Shown here piece after piece: positions 1-8,396 of a stretch of DNA of 64,000 bases. Position 1 is the first letter of the stretch. Every line of letters starts with the position of its first letter. Under the pieces are notes generated by a model. The model ran no database searches. It was given only the letters and a program-made list of their open reading frames with translations, and was not told the DNA's origin. A program made the position numbers and the translations under genes. Source of the stretch: Streptomyces sp. NBC_01267 (GTDB lineage Bacteria > Actinomycetota > Actinomycetes > Streptomycetales > Streptomycetaceae); assembly GCF_036241575.1 (NCBI RefSeq), contig NZ_CP108455.1, positions 1,502,501-1,566,500 on the forward strand. The letters run 5' to 3'.

Positions 1-313
1 GCAGAACACCGCTCGCCGTCCCCTCGGGGCCGCACACCAGATTGAGGCAGTGCCACATCCCGTACGTGAAGTAGACGTACACATGGCCGGGCGGGCCGAA
101 CATGACTTCGTTGCGGGGAGTACGGCCGCGGTAGGCGTGCGATCCCGGGTCCGCCTCCCCTGCGTACGCCTCCACCTCGGTGAGCCGGAGTTCCATGGGC
201 CCGTCCGGCGTGCGGCGGACCAGGGTGCGTCCCAGGAGATCCGGGGCCACCTCCAGTACCGGGCGCTCGAAGAAGTCTCGCGGCAACGGATTACGGTCCG
301 GGGTGACGATCAT
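1..313 (-). CDS. 3-methyladenine DNA glycosylase (AAG/Mpg family), N-terminal part
   Basis: Only the first 104 residues are inside the window; the gene continues past the left edge. The product should excise alkylated purines (3-methyladenine and related lesions) in base excision repair. The visible part shows the AAG family pattern: [18 protein letters not shown] near the N terminus, the [17 protein letters not shown] stretch carrying the expected catalytic Glu and a TPRNEVMFG segment, then [16 protein letters not shown]. The start is ATG at 313-311. It is divergent from the Spo0M-like gene, with about 120 bp between the starts. The family call is firm; substrate range cannot be judged from this fragment. 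Confidence 0.9.
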   Translation of the reverse strand, partial: MIVTPDRNPLPRDFFERPVLEVAPDLLGRTLVRRTPDGPMELRLTEVEAYAGEADPGSHAYRGRTPRNEVMFGPPGHVYVYFTYGMWHCLNLVCGPEGTASGVL

Positions 314-437
314 GGCGTCCGAGCGTAGTGGGGAACGGTTCCCCACTGTCGGCCGTATGCCCGTACGGATGGCCCGGAAGTACGGGCCCAGAGGTACGGG
401 CCCGGAGGCGCGGGCCCAGGTTCGAGAAGGAGTGGGT

Positions 438-1220
438 ATGGGGTTCAAGAGGCTGCTTGCCAGCATGGGGGCCGGTGGTGCTTCGGTCGAGACCGTGCTG
501 GCCGAGGCGAACGTCGTGCCCGGCGGGGTGGTCCAGGGCGAGATACGCATCCACGGCGGATCCGTGGCCCAGCGGGTGGAGGGCCTCTCCGTCGGAATCC
601 AGGGCCGGGTGGAGATCGAGGGCGGCGACCACGAGGTCAAGCAGGACATCGAGTTCACCCAGCTACGCCTCGGTGGGGAACTGGAGGTGGAGGCGGGAGC
701 GGTGCACGTGGTGCCGTTCGGACTGGAGATCCCCTGGGAGACACCGATTTCCAGCATCGGCGGCCGGCCGCTGGACGGCATGCACCTCGGTGTGACCACC
801 GAGCTGGAGATCGCGCGGGCGGTGGACTCCGGTGACCTGGACCCCATCCAGGTGCATCCGCTGCCCGCCCAGCAGGCGATCCTCGACGCCTTCGGCCGGC
901 TCGGGTTCCGGTTCCTGAGCGCGGATCTGGAGCGCGGCCACATCAGGGGCACCCGGCAGAAACTCCCCTTCTACCAGGAGATCGAGTTCTGCCCGCCGGA
1001 GGAGTACCGCGGGCTGGATCAGGTGGAGCTGACCTTCGTCGCGGACGACCGGGAGATGGACGTCATCCTGGAGATGGACAAGAAGCCGGGCCTCTTCGGC
1101 GAGCGCGGCGATTCCTACCGGGCGTTCCAGGTGGGGCTTCGTGATTTCGGGGAGACGGACTGGGCCGGGTACCTGCACCAGTGGCTGGCCGATGTCGGCG
1201 GCAGGCGCAACTGGCTCTAG
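438..1220 (+). CDS. Spo0M-like sporulation-control protein (arrestin-like fold family)
   Basis: 260 residues, close to the usual Spo0M length (about 255-260). Spo0M proteins are cytoplasmic, arrestin-fold proteins; in Bacillus the family affects sporulation initiation, and the molecular activity is not well defined. The N terminus [21 protein letters not shown] and the beta-rich stretch [16 protein letters not shown] are typical. The ATG at 438 was chosen over upstream in-frame starts because GAAGGAG lies just upstream (426-432) and because the N terminus then matches the family. Acidic C-terminal half, no signal peptide or membrane segment. It appears monocistronic. Role in Streptomyces development is inference only. 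Confidence 0.85.
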   Translation: MGFKRLLASMGAGGASVETVLAEANVVPGGVVQGEIRIHGGSVAQRVEGLSVGIQGRVEIEGGDHEVKQDIEFTQLRLGGELEVEAGAVHVVPFGLEIPWETPISSIGGRPLDGMHLGVTTELEIARAVDSGDLDPIQVHPLPAQQAILDAFGRLGFRFLSADLERGHIRGTRQKLPFYQEIEFCPPEEYRGLDQVELTFVADDREMDVILEMDKKPGLFGERGDSYRAFQVGLRDFGETDWAGYLHQWLADVGGRRNWL

Positions 1221-1251
1221 GGTCCTGCTCCGAGGGGTGCGGGGCAGCCTC

Positions 1252-1257
1252 TAGGGT
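1252..1257 (+). promoter_or_regulatory. Candidate -10 box of the PEBP-family gene
   Basis: TAGGGT, a common Streptomyces vegetative -10 hexamer, sits 39 bp upstream of the GTG start at 1297. It would place transcription start near 1264 and leave a leader of about 33 nt that contains a full AGGAGGT ribosome binding site at 1284-1290. No convincing -35 hexamer is visible. Confidence 0.4.
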
Positions 1258-1296
1258 CGGGGAAGGAACTGGACAGCCGATGCAGGAGGTGCCGTT

Positions 1297-1833
1297 GTGA
1301 CCGGGCTCAGCAAGCCGCCGCTTCCCCATGATTTTCACCCGCCGGTGCCCTCGTTCACCGTGGTGAGCGAGGACATCGCGCCGGGATCGGTATTGAAGGA
1401 CGCCCAGGTGTACGCGGCGGGGAACACCTCGCCGCAGCTGCGGTGGGAGGGATTCCCGCCGGAGACCAGGAGCTTCGCCGTGACCTGCTTCGATCCGGAC
1501 GCGCCCACGGGCAGCGGGTTCTGGCACTGGTCGCTGTTCGACATCCCGGCCTCGGTGACCGGGTTGCCCGCGGGCGCGGGCAGTGGTGCGTTCGACGGGC
1601 TGCCCGCAGGCGCGGTCCAGGCGCGCAACGACTACGGGACGAAGGAGTTCGGGGGCGCCGCGCCGCCGGCCGGTGAGAACCACCGTTACGTCTTCACCGT
1701 GTACGCGGTGGACACCGAGCGGCTGGGTATCGACGCCGACGCCTCCCCCGCGGTCGTCGGATTCAATCTGCGGTTCCACACACTGGCGCGTGCGCAGCTC
1801 GTCGCCGAGTACACCGGTCCCGCGGAGAGCTGA
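1297..1833 (+). CDS. YbhB/YbcL family PEBP (Raf kinase inhibitor-like) protein
   Basis: 178 residues, within the 150-185 range of bacterial PEBP proteins. These are small cytoplasmic ligand-binding proteins; the bacterial role is poorly known. Family marks are [28 protein letters not shown], the [19 protein letters not shown] segment (equivalent to the conserved ligand-site region), the [29 protein letters not shown] stretch, and a C-terminal AQLVAEYTG. The GTG start is supported by AGGAGGT seven bases upstream. A rho-independent-type terminator follows directly at 1850-1891, so it is probably a single-gene transcript. No signal peptide. Confidence 0.9.
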   Translation: MTGLSKPPLPHDFHPPVPSFTVVSEDIAPGSVLKDAQVYAAGNTSPQLRWEGFPPETRSFAVTCFDPDAPTGSGFWHWSLFDIPASVTGLPAGAGSGAFDGLPAGAVQARNDYGTKEFGGAAPPAGENHRYVFTVYAVDTERLGIDADASPAVVGFNLRFHTLARAQLVAEYTGPAES

Positions 1834-1849
1834 AGTCCGCCGTTAGTTT

Positions 1850-1891
1850 GCCCTGCCCCGGTCTTGGAGAGATCAGGGCAGGGCCTTTTTT
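1850..1891 (+). terminator. Intrinsic terminator after the PEBP gene
   Basis: A 9-bp perfect stem (GCCCTGCCC at 1850-1858 with GGGCAGGGC at 1876-1884) is followed by C and six T residues (1886-1891). A real T-tract is rare in this GC-rich genome, so this is one of the clearest classical terminators of the window. Confidence 0.85.
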
Positions 1892-1973
1892 ATTGCGTTG
1901 TCCATCGTGGCGTGCCCGGCCAGAGTTGATTCCGGCCCGCCAGGGGGCGGGCCCGCTGATGGAGGTGGGCACC

Positions 1974-2477
1974 ATGCGGGACACGCTGGTACTGAACGCG
2001 AGCTTCGAGCCGCTGTCGACGGTGACGCTGAACCGCGCCGTGGTGCTCGTGCTCCAGGACAAGGCCGTCGTGGAGCAGGCCCATCCAGGACTCCGGGTGC
2101 GAGCGGCGGCTGTCGAGCTTCCGGTGCCCCGGGTGATCAGGCTCTGCCGTTACGTACGGGTGCCGTTCCGAAGACAGGCACCGTGGTCGAGACGGGGGGT
2201 GCTGATCCGGGACCAGCACCGGTGCGCGTACTGCGGTCGGCGGGCCACCACCGTCGACCACGTGGTGCCGCGTGCCCAGGGCGGTCAGGACACCTGGCTG
2301 AATACGGTTGCCTCCTGCGCCGAGGACAACCACCGCAAAGCGGCCCGTACGCCGGACCAGGCAGGGATGCCGCTGCTGCGCGGGCCGTTCGTGCCGACCC
2401 CAGCCGACGCGATGCTGCTCGCTCTCGGTGCCGGTGAGCGCCGGGCGCTGCCGGAGTGGCTTCCGCGGACCGCCTAG
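1974..2477 (+). CDS. HNH endonuclease-domain protein
   Basis: 167 residues. The HNH domain occupies about residues 75-130: a zinc-type pair CAYC, then TTVDHVVPRAQGG (the conserved D-H of the first H position), and LNTVASCAEDNHRKAARTP (the N and final H, although the second Cys pair is reduced to one Cys here). The N-terminal half (NASFEPLSTVTLNRAVVLVLQDKAVV) is the conserved extension of the actinobacterial family. The ATG at 1974 follows GGAGGTGGGC; the reading frame stays open upstream to 1848, but that would overlap the terminator. Standalone, no toxin or phage partner nearby; cellular role is unknown. Confidence 0.85.
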   Translation: MRDTLVLNASFEPLSTVTLNRAVVLVLQDKAVVEQAHPGLRVRAAAVELPVPRVIRLCRYVRVPFRRQAPWSRRGVLIRDQHRCAYCGRRATTVDHVVPRAQGGQDTWLNTVASCAEDNHRKAARTPDQAGMPLLRGPFVPTPADAMLLALGAGERRALPEWLPRTA

Positions 2478-2513
2478 ACGAGCTCCCGTACGGGCAGTAG
2501 CCGTACAGCAGTT

Positions 2514-2543
2514 GAGCCCGTCCCCCGGCCGGGGGACGGGCTC
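2514..2543. terminator. Bidirectional terminator between HNH and SPFH genes
   Basis: A 30-bp perfect palindrome (GAGCCCGTCCCCCGG and its complement) lies between the two convergent genes, 36 bp after the HNH stop and just beyond the SPFH stop. It has no T-tract, as usual for Streptomyces hairpin terminators. Confidence 0.75.
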
Positions 2544-2547
2544 TTCG

Positions 2548-3489
2548 CTACTCCGAGGGCTTGCGGGCAGCAGGCGGAGCCGCCTGCTCCTTGCCGGTGT
2601 TGAAGCCCGGGACGTTGTCACCGAGGTTGCCGAAGGCTCCGCTGAGGCCCTTGAGCGCGTCGCCGATCTCGCTGGGCACGATCCAGAGCTTGTTGGCGTC
2701 GCCCTCGGCGATCTTCGGGAGCATCTGGAGGTACTGGTACGCGAGGAGCTTCTGGTCCGCGTCACCCGCGTGGATGGACTCGAAGACCGTACGGATGGCC
2801 TGGGCCTCGCCCTCCGCGCGCAGCGCCGACGCCTTGGCCTCACCCTCGGCCCGCAGGATCGCCGACTGCTTCTCACCTTCGGCCCGCAGGATCTCCGACT
2901 GCCGGACACCTTCGGCCTGGAGGATCGCGGCGCGCTTGTCACGGTCGGCGCGCATCTGCTTCTCCATCGAGTCCTGGATGGAGGTGGGCGGCTCGATCGC
3001 CTTGAGCTCGACGCGGTTGACGCGGATGCCCCACTTGCCGGTCGCCTCGTCGAGCACGCCGCGCAGCGCCGCGTTGATCTCCTCACGGGAGGTCAGCGTC
3101 CGCTCCAGGTCCATGCCACCGATGATGTTGCGGAGCGTGGTGACGGTGAGCTGCTCGATCGCCTGGATGTAGCTGGCCACTTCGTAGGTCGCGGCGCGGG
3201 CGTCGGTCACCTGGTAATAGATGACGGTGTCGATGTTGACCACCAGGTTGTCCTGGGTGATCACGGGCTGCGGCGGGAAGGGGACGACCTGTTCGCGGAG
3301 GTCGATCCGGTTGCGGATCGAGTCGATGAACGGGACGACGATGTTCAGTCCGGCGTTGAGCGTGCGCGTGTAACGGCCGAACCGTTCGACGATGGCAGCG
3401 CTGGCCTGTGGGATCACCTGGATCGTTTTGATCAGGGCGATGAAGACCAGCACCACCAGAATGATCAGAACGATGATGACGGATGGCAT
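2548..3489 (-). CDS. SPFH/Band 7 (stomatin-like) membrane protein
   Basis: 313 residues. One N-terminal transmembrane segment (about residues 4-22, rich in I, V and L) is followed by the SPFH domain (VPQASAAIVERFGRYTRTLNAGLNIVVPFID) and a long charged helical region. That region has five near-perfect repeats of the form R-A-E-G-E/V-x-x-x-A/S-I/E-L around residues 190-235, a coiled coil used for oligomer ring formation in stomatins. The C terminus is poorly conserved and ends in a Lys/Ala tail. The NfeD-like gene lies just upstream (82-bp gap), the standard NfeD-stomatin pairing, which implies a membrane microdomain or protein quality role. Confidence 0.9.
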   Translation of the reverse strand: MPSVIIVLIILVVLVFIALIKTIQVIPQASAAIVERFGRYTRTLNAGLNIVVPFIDSIRNRIDLREQVVPFPPQPVITQDNLVVNIDTVIYYQVTDARAATYEVASYIQAIEQLTVTTLRNIIGGMDLERTLTSREEINAALRGVLDEATGKWGIRVNRVELKAIEPPTSIQDSMEKQMRADRDKRAAILQAEGVRQSEILRAEGEKQSAILRAEGEAKASALRAEGEAQAIRTVFESIHAGDADQKLLAYQYLQMLPKIAEGDANKLWIVPSEIGDALKGLSGAFGNLGDNVPGFNTGKEQAAPPAARKPSE

Positions 3490-3571
3490 CGTGCTCCCCG
3501 TGTCCTTCGATAGCCGGCGGTTGGCAATGATCGAGTTTCGCAGACCTCGGCCTGCCGTGGGTGAGGTTCTG

Positions 3572-4000
3572 TCACAGGACGACGGCCGTTGCTCCGTCGA
3601 TCTCTACGACGTCCACCTGCTGACCTGGTTCGTAGCTGGTGTCGGTGTCGAGCGACCGGGCCGACCAGATCTCACCGGCGAGCTTGATCCGGCCACCGCT
3701 GCCGTCGACCCGTTCCAGGACGACGGCCTGACGGCCCTTCAACGCATCGATCCCGGTGGCCAGTTCGGGCCGCTGGGAGCGGTGCCGGTTCGCGATCGGG
3801 CGTACGACGGCGATGAGCGCGACGGAGACGATCACGAAGACCAGTACCTGCGCGACCAGGTCACCGCCGAGGCCGGCGACGCCCGATGCGGCGATCGCCC
3901 CGACGGCCAGCATCCCGAATTCGGGCATGGCGGTGATCACCAACGGGATTCCCAGCCCGGCTGCCCCGATCAGCCACCACACCCACGCCTCGATGTCCAC
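3572..4000 (-). CDS. NfeD family membrane protein
   Basis: 142 residues, the short NfeD type without the ClpP-like protease domain. Two or three hydrophobic segments (about residues 7-25, 28-45 and 50-68) are followed by a soluble beta-rich OB-fold domain (about residues 80-142) with the typical LKGRQAVVLERVDGSGGRIKLAGE and EPGQQVDVVEIDGATAVVL pattern. It precedes the SPFH gene on the same strand, with which NfeD proteins form complexes. Start ATG at 4000; a second cat triplet slightly upstream is out of frame. Role in envelope organisation is known for the family only in general terms. Confidence 0.88.
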   Translation of the reverse strand: MDIEAWVWWLIGAAGLGIPLVITAMPEFGMLAVGAIAASGVAGLGGDLVAQVLVFVIVSVALIAVVRPIANRHRSQRPELATGIDALKGRQAVVLERVDGSGGRIKLAGEIWSARSLDTDTSYEPGQQVDVVEIDGATAVVL

Positions 4001-4059
4001 GGGGTCATGGTAGGTGGACAGCCCCTTCCGGGGACAGGGCGCAGAAGGGCGGGAACCGG

Positions 4060-4857
4060 TCAGCCGAGCGGAAGGCCCTGCGCCGTCCAGCGGTTGCCGC
4101 GCTGTTCGACGACGAGCGGCAGCCCGAAGCAGAGGGAGAGGTTGCGGGACGTCAGCTCGGTCTCCATCGGTCCGGCGGCGAGCACCTTGCCCTGACGGAT
4201 CATCAGGACGTGGGTGAAGCCGGGCGCGATCTCCTCGACGTGGTGCGTCACCATGACCATCGAGGGGGCGTACGGGTCCTGGGCCAGCCGGCCGAGACGG
4301 CGTACGAGGTCCTCGCGGCCACCGAGGTCGAGACCGGCGGCGGGCTCGTCGAGGAGGAGCAGTTCGGGGTCGGTCATCATCGCGCGGGCGATCAGGGTGC
4401 GCTTGCGTTCGCCCTCGGAGAGCGTGCCGAACTTGCGGTCCAGGAACTCGGTCATGCCGAGGCGGTCGAGGAAGGCGCGGGCGCGCTGCTCGTCGACCTC
4501 CTCGTAGTCCTCGTTCCAGGTGGCCGTCATGCCGTAGGCGGCGGTGAGCACCACCTGGAGCACGGTCTGCCGCTTGGGCATCTTCTCCGCCATGGCCGCG
4601 CCGGCCATGCCGATGCGCGGGCGGAGTTCGAAGACATCGGTGCCCGGCTTGCCGAGCTGCTCACCGAGGATCGACGCGGTGCCGCTGGTCGGGAAGAGGT
4701 AGCTGGACGCGATGTTGAGGAGAGTGGTCTTGCCCGCGCCGTTGGGACCGAGGATGACCCAGCGCTCCCCCTCCTTCACCGCCCAGGAGACGTCGTCCAC
4801 CAGAGCACGTCCGTCGCGGACCACGGATACGTCCAGCAGCTCCAGTACATCGCTCAT
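4060..4857 (-). CDS. ABC transporter ATP-binding protein (YlmA-like)
   Basis: 265 residues, one ATPase domain. Walker A GPNGAGKTTL at about residues 37-46, a Q-loop region replaced by RIGMAGAAMAEKMPKRQTV, signature LSEGERKR near 146, Walker B LLLLDEPAAGLD and a switch His in MVTHHVEEI. The glycine-poor signature (LSEGE instead of LSGGQ) and the overall pattern resemble the YlmA/ModF-like stand-alone ATPases. No permease gene is adjacent, so either it pairs with a distant permease or it works without one. A start at ATG 4857 gives the normal beta-strand MSDVLELLDVSVVRDGR. Confidence 0.85.
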   Translation of the reverse strand: MSDVLELLDVSVVRDGRALVDDVSWAVKEGERWVILGPNGAGKTTLLNIASSYLFPTSGTASILGEQLGKPGTDVFELRPRIGMAGAAMAEKMPKRQTVLQVVLTAAYGMTATWNEDYEEVDEQRARAFLDRLGMTEFLDRKFGTLSEGERKRTLIARAMMTDPELLLLDEPAAGLDLGGREDLVRRLGRLAQDPYAPSMVMVTHHVEEIAPGFTHVLMIRQGKVLAAGPMETELTSRNLSLCFGLPLVVEQRGNRWTAQGLPLG

Positions 4858-5026
4858 GAGCGCGTTGTCTCCCCATGCAGTCTCGGTTCGCGCGTGCGCC
4901 TGTGGGCGCAGCTCCCAGGGAAAACTTACGCCACCTGAGAAGTGTCCCCGTGCCTAGGGCCTATTCGGTCGATCTCCCGGGCCAGGGAATCCGGCCGGAC
5001 GGGGCATGGCACCTCGGGCCGGTCCC

Positions 5027-5032
5027 TAGGCT
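5027..5032 (+). promoter_or_regulatory. Candidate -10 box giving a leaderless transcript
   Basis: TAGGCT lies six bases before the ATG at 5039. This spacing places the expected transcription start at or next to the A of the start codon, and no ribosome binding site can be seen upstream. The gene is therefore likely read from a leaderless mRNA, a frequent arrangement in Streptomyces. Confidence 0.5.
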
Positions 5033-5038
5033 GGACGC

Positions 5039-5827
5039 ATGTTCACGGAACCACGCTCAGGACGGCTGGCCGCATGGGGAAATGCCCTTTTGGCCGGAAT
5101 TGTTTCGCCGGATGACGCCGCACTCGCCATCGTGGGCGAGGACGCGGTGCACCGGGTCGACGGGCTGCCCGGGGAGGCGGGGCCGGTCGGGCTCACGCTG
5201 GCGCTCGGCAGGCTGAGAGGGCTCGGCGCGACCGGGTTCCGGGTGGCGATGCCCACGCCGGGGCATCCGCTGGGGCTCAGCGGCCCGCCGGAATTCAATG
5301 CGCGGGCGCTGGACGCGGAGGAGGCGGTCGTCGCCTTCGGTGTGCCGCTCGGGCTGGTGCCCGAGGTGTACGAGGCGGGGCCCGAGGGCGATCTGCACCG
5401 GGAGGTGCTCTGGCACTGTCTGGCCGTGCGGGACGCGCCGCCCGCCGACGTCCCCTCCTTGGGCGAGGCGGAGCGGGAGCTCGCGGAGGCGCTGCGGGAG
5501 GCGACCAAGGTGCTCTCGGGTCTCGACGTGGCGGGTTCGGGGCCGGTTGCCGAGGCGGCCATCGACGCCTACCGGGCGCGGGCGGAACGGGGGCCGGGCG
5601 AAGTACTGGCTCCGGGCTATCCGGCGCGCGCGGTCCGGGTGCTCACGCTGGCGCAGCGGGTCGGGCTGCTGGTCGAGATGGGGTACGAACACGGTCCCGG
5701 CGGCGCGGTGAGCGCGTCGGAGATGGCGGCGCGGGGAGCGGCGCTGCGGCCGGTGGAGCGGGTGGCCAGGCGGGCGCAGGTCGCGGCGTACAACGCGTAC
5801 GTGGAGGAGCGGGAGCGGCGTAACTGA
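5039..5827 (+). CDS. Conserved actinobacterial protein of unknown function
   Basis: 262 residues, no family recognised. It is soluble, without signal peptide or membrane segment. The sequence has an alpha/beta N-terminal half (AIVGEDAVHRVDGLPGEAGPVGLTLALGRLRGLGATGFRVAMPTPGHPLG) and a helical Ala/Glu-rich C-terminal half (LGEAERELAEALREATKVL and later EMAARGAALRPVERVARRAQ). The regular codon bias and the promoter-like hexamer directly before the ATG support it as a real gene. It stands alone between the divergent ABC ATPase and the convergent two-component system. No function is proposed. Confidence 0.8.
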   Translation: MFTEPRSGRLAAWGNALLAGIVSPDDAALAIVGEDAVHRVDGLPGEAGPVGLTLALGRLRGLGATGFRVAMPTPGHPLGLSGPPEFNARALDAEEAVVAFGVPLGLVPEVYEAGPEGDLHREVLWHCLAVRDAPPADVPSLGEAERELAEALREATKVLSGLDVAGSGPVAEAAIDAYRARAERGPGEVLAPGYPARAVRVLTLAQRVGLLVEMGYEHGPGGAVSASEMAARGAALRPVERVARRAQVAAYNAYVEERERRN

Positions 5828-5863
5828 GGCGGGGCGGAGTGACGGGGACCGGAGCAGCCTGAC

Positions 5864-5896
5864 GGGGCCGGACCGCCTCGCGGGCTGTCCGGCCCC
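5864..5896. terminator. Hairpin terminator between convergent genes
   Basis: A 10-bp perfect stem (GGGGCCGGAC at 5864-5873, GTCCGGCCCC at 5887-5896) with a 13-nt loop lies between the unknown gene and the stop of the response regulator. Confidence 0.65.
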
Positions 5897-5914
5897 GGAT
5901 GACCCGACGGCCCT

Positions 5915-6574
5915 TCAGCCCGCCGCGCCGTGCCGTACGGCCCAGAGCGCCGCCTGGGTGCGGTCGGCGAGGTCCAGTTTCATCAGGATGTTCGACACGT
6001 GCGTCTTGACGGTCTTCTCCGAGAGGACCAGCGCCCGCGCGATCTCCCGGTTGGAACGTCCGTCGGCGATCAGGCCGAGCACCTCCCGCTCGCGCTCCGT
6101 CAGGGTCGTCCCCCTCCCCTGGCCGCCGCCCGGTTCCTGGGAGAGCAGCACCCCGGCGACTTCGGGCTGGAGGAGGACGTGCCCCGCGTGGACGGAGCGG
6201 ATGGCACCGGCCAGGGCGTCCGGATCGACGTCCTTGTAGACGTAGCCCGAGGCGCCCGCGCGCAGGGCGGGGACGACGGTGCGCTGCTCGGTGAAGCTCG
6301 TCACCACCAGCACCCTGGCCGGGTTGGCCAGCTCGCGGAGCTTGCGCAGCGCCTCGATGCCGTCCGTACCCGGCATCTTGATGTCCATCAGCACGACGTC
6401 GGGGCGCAGTTCCTCGGCGAGGGCCACGCCCTCGGCGCCGTCCCCCGCCTCACCCACGACCTCGATGTCGTCCTGGATCTCCAGGAAGGTACGCAGCCCG
6501 CGGCGGACCACCTGGTGGTCGTCGACCAGCAGGACCCTGATGGCCGGCTTCGGCCTGGGCTCGGTGTCAGCCAC
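5915..6574 (-). CDS. NarL/LuxR-family response regulator
   Basis: 219 residues. Receiver domain at about 10-130: acidic pair VDDH at 18-19, phospho-acceptor Asp64 in VLMDIKMPG, the conserved Thr in VVTSF and Lys in YVYKDVD. LuxR-type HTH at about 150-210: TLTEREREVLGLIADGRSNREIARALVLSEKTVKTHVSNIL, the standard DNA-binding pattern. GTG start at 6574 overlaps the end of the kinase gene by 8 bp, so the two proteins are translationally coupled and should form one phosphorelay. Target genes are not evident. Confidence 0.93.
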   Translation of the reverse strand: MADTEPRPKPAIRVLLVDDHQVVRRGLRTFLEIQDDIEVVGEAGDGAEGVALAEELRPDVVLMDIKMPGTDGIEALRKLRELANPARVLVVTSFTEQRTVVPALRAGASGYVYKDVDPDALAGAIRSVHAGHVLLQPEVAGVLLSQEPGGGQGRGTTLTEREREVLGLIADGRSNREIARALVLSEKTVKTHVSNILMKLDLADRTQAALWAVRHGAAG

Positions 6575-7712
6575 CGGGCACCTCCATCTCGATCGTGGTG
6601 CCCTCGCCGGGCGCCGATTCCACCGTGAGCCTGCCGCCGACCCCGCTCGCCCGGTCGCGCATCGAGACGAGACCGAGGTGCCGGCCGGCCTGCCGTACCG
6701 TCCTGGGCTCGAATCCGCGGCCGTTGTCGGTGATCCGCAGGACGGCGCCCTGCCCCCGCCGGTTCAGTACGACGTCGACCTGGTCCGCCTCCGCGTGGCG
6801 CAGCGCGTTGTGCAGCGCCTCCTGGGCCACCCGCAGCAGCGCCTCTTCCTGGGCTGCGGGCAGTGCCCGCACCTGGCTGCTCCCGAAGGTGACACGGGGG
6901 GCGTGGGCACGGTCGAGGACCTGGATGTGCGTACGGAGGGTGTTGACCAGACCGTCCTCGTCGAGGGCTGCCGGGCGCAGCTCCACCACGGCGGCCCGCA
7001 GTTCGTCCGCCGCCTCCGCGGCGAGGGCGGCCACCTGCTGCAGTTCGTCCTTGGCGCGGGCCGGGTCCCGGTCCACCAGGGTGGCCGCGGCCTGGGCCGT
7101 CAGCCGCAGGGAGAAGAGCTTCTGGCTGACGGCGTCGTGCAGCTCGTGCGCCAGCCGGGAGCGTTCCTCCACGATGGTGAGTTCGCGGCTGCGCTCGTAG
7201 AGGCGGGCGTTGGTGAGGGCGATCGCGGCGTGCTGGGCGAGGATCGTCAGAAGTTCCTCGTCGTCCTCGGTGAATCCGCAGCGGCCGGTGGGTCTGGGGC
7301 ACCTCTTGTTGGCGAGGAAGAGCGCGGCGATCGTCTCGTCGCCGTCCCGGACGGGCAGCCCGAGGAAGTCCGACATGTCCGGGTGGGCGGACGGCCAGCC
7401 GCCGAAGCGGGGGTCCTGCCGTACGTCGTCCAGCCGCTGGGCCTTCTCGTCGTGCAGCATCGCGGCGAGGATGCCGTGCTGGCGCGGGAGCGGGCCGATG
7501 GCTTTCCACTGGGCGTCGCTGATGCCGTCGACCACGAACTGGGCGAAGCCGCCGTGGTCGTCGGGCACGCCGAGGGCGGCGTACTCGGCGTCCAGCAGTT
7601 CGCGGGCCGAGGCGACGATCGTCTTGAGGACGTCGTGGACCTCCAGATGCCTGCTCATGGCGAGCAGTGCGGTACTCACCGCGGAGAGGCCGGACCGGGG
7701 TCGATGGGACAT
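6567..7712 (-). CDS. GAF-domain sensor histidine kinase (HisKA_3 type)
   Basis: 381 residues, cytoplasmic, no membrane segments. GAF domain at about residues 22-170 (ends in LLTILAQHAAIALTNARLYERS), HisKA_3 dimerisation helix at about 180-250 with phospho-acceptor His192 in AHELHDAVSQKLFSLRL, and an HATPase domain after 285 with N-box EALHNALRHAEA, G1 ITDNGRGFEP and G2 LGLVSMRDRA. Two Cys residues in the GAF domain (KRCPRPTGRCGF, about 138-145) might take part in ligand or redox sensing, but this is speculation. It transfers phosphate to the overlapping response regulator downstream. Confidence 0.92.
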   Translation of the reverse strand: MSHRPRSGLSAVSTALLAMSRHLEVHDVLKTIVASARELLDAEYAALGVPDDHGGFAQFVVDGISDAQWKAIGPLPRQHGILAAMLHDEKAQRLDDVRQDPRFGGWPSAHPDMSDFLGLPVRDGDETIAALFLANKRCPRPTGRCGFTEDDEELLTILAQHAAIALTNARLYERSRELTIVEERSRLAHELHDAVSQKLFSLRLTAQAAATLVDRDPARAKDELQQVAALAAEAADELRAAVVELRPAALDEDGLVNTLRTHIQVLDRAHAPRVTFGSSQVRALPAAQEEALLRVAQEALHNALRHAEADQVDVVLNRRGQGAVLRITDNGRGFEPRTVRQAGRHLGLVSMRDRASGVGGRLTVESAPGEGTTIEMEVPGG

Positions 7713-7829
7713 GGCCTCACCGTACCGGCGGGCGCGGCGGACCGTATCGGGCTGTGGACGGCCCTGACCGGGACGCGGGGACTAGGTCAGGGACTAGGTC
7801 GAAGTGCCGTGGTCCGCTGCGGCTCGCGG

Positions 7830-8260
7830 ACGGCGCACGGGGCGGAAGCGCGCTGGACGAGCTGGCGCTGGACGGGCTGCGGACGGCGCTGGAGACCAAT
7901 GTGGTGGCGGCTCTGGGTCTGGTGCAGGAGGCGCTGCCGCTGCTGCGGGCGGCCGGGGCGGGCGCGGTGATCTCGGTCAGTTCGGACGCGGCCGTCGAGG
8001 CGTACCGGACGTGGGGCGGGTACGGGGCGTCCAAGGCCGCGCTCGACCAGTTGTCGGCGGTGCTCGCCGCGGAGGAACCGGGGCTGCGGGTCCGGGCGGT
8101 GGACCCGGGCGACATGGAGACCGATCTCTACGCGGCAGCCGCGCCCGGGGAGGAGGGGCGACCTGCTCCGTCGAGTGTGGTCCCGGCGTTCCTGCGGTTG
8201 CTCGAAGAGCGTCCGGCGAGCGGCCGGTACACGGCGCCCGCTCTGCTGGAGGAGGCGTGA
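7830..8260 (+). pseudogene. Relic of a short-chain dehydrogenase (N-terminal third missing)
   Basis: The frame encodes the C-terminal two thirds of an SDR: LDGLRTALETNVVAALGLVQEALPLL, catalytic Ser in ISVSSDAAVEAY, YGASK active-site Tyr and Lys, and VDPGDMETDLY. The Rossmann glycine motif and NAG region (roughly 80-90 residues) are absent. The frame runs open upstream into the kinase promoter, but that part is not SDR-like. No start codon with a ribosome binding site fits. The upstream edge holds a short direct repeat (GGGACTAGGTC twice, near 7778-7800). I read it as a deletion remnant; a short functional product is unlikely because cofactor binding would be lost. The left boundary is approximate. 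Confidence 0.65.
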
Positions 8261-8396
8261 CGGGTGTGGGGCGCTGACCCGCAGCTATGCGGAGGTAGTA
8301 CGGGCCCGCTACCTCTGGCACGAGTTCGGGGACGTCCACCTCATCCTTCCGGATGAGGACGCTCACACTCCGGATTGCTTGAGCAACGTACTGTGA

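Noticed and set aside
8175..8396. 73-codon frame between the SDR relic and the leader
   Set aside because: No ribosome site or family; runs partly through the relic in another frame.
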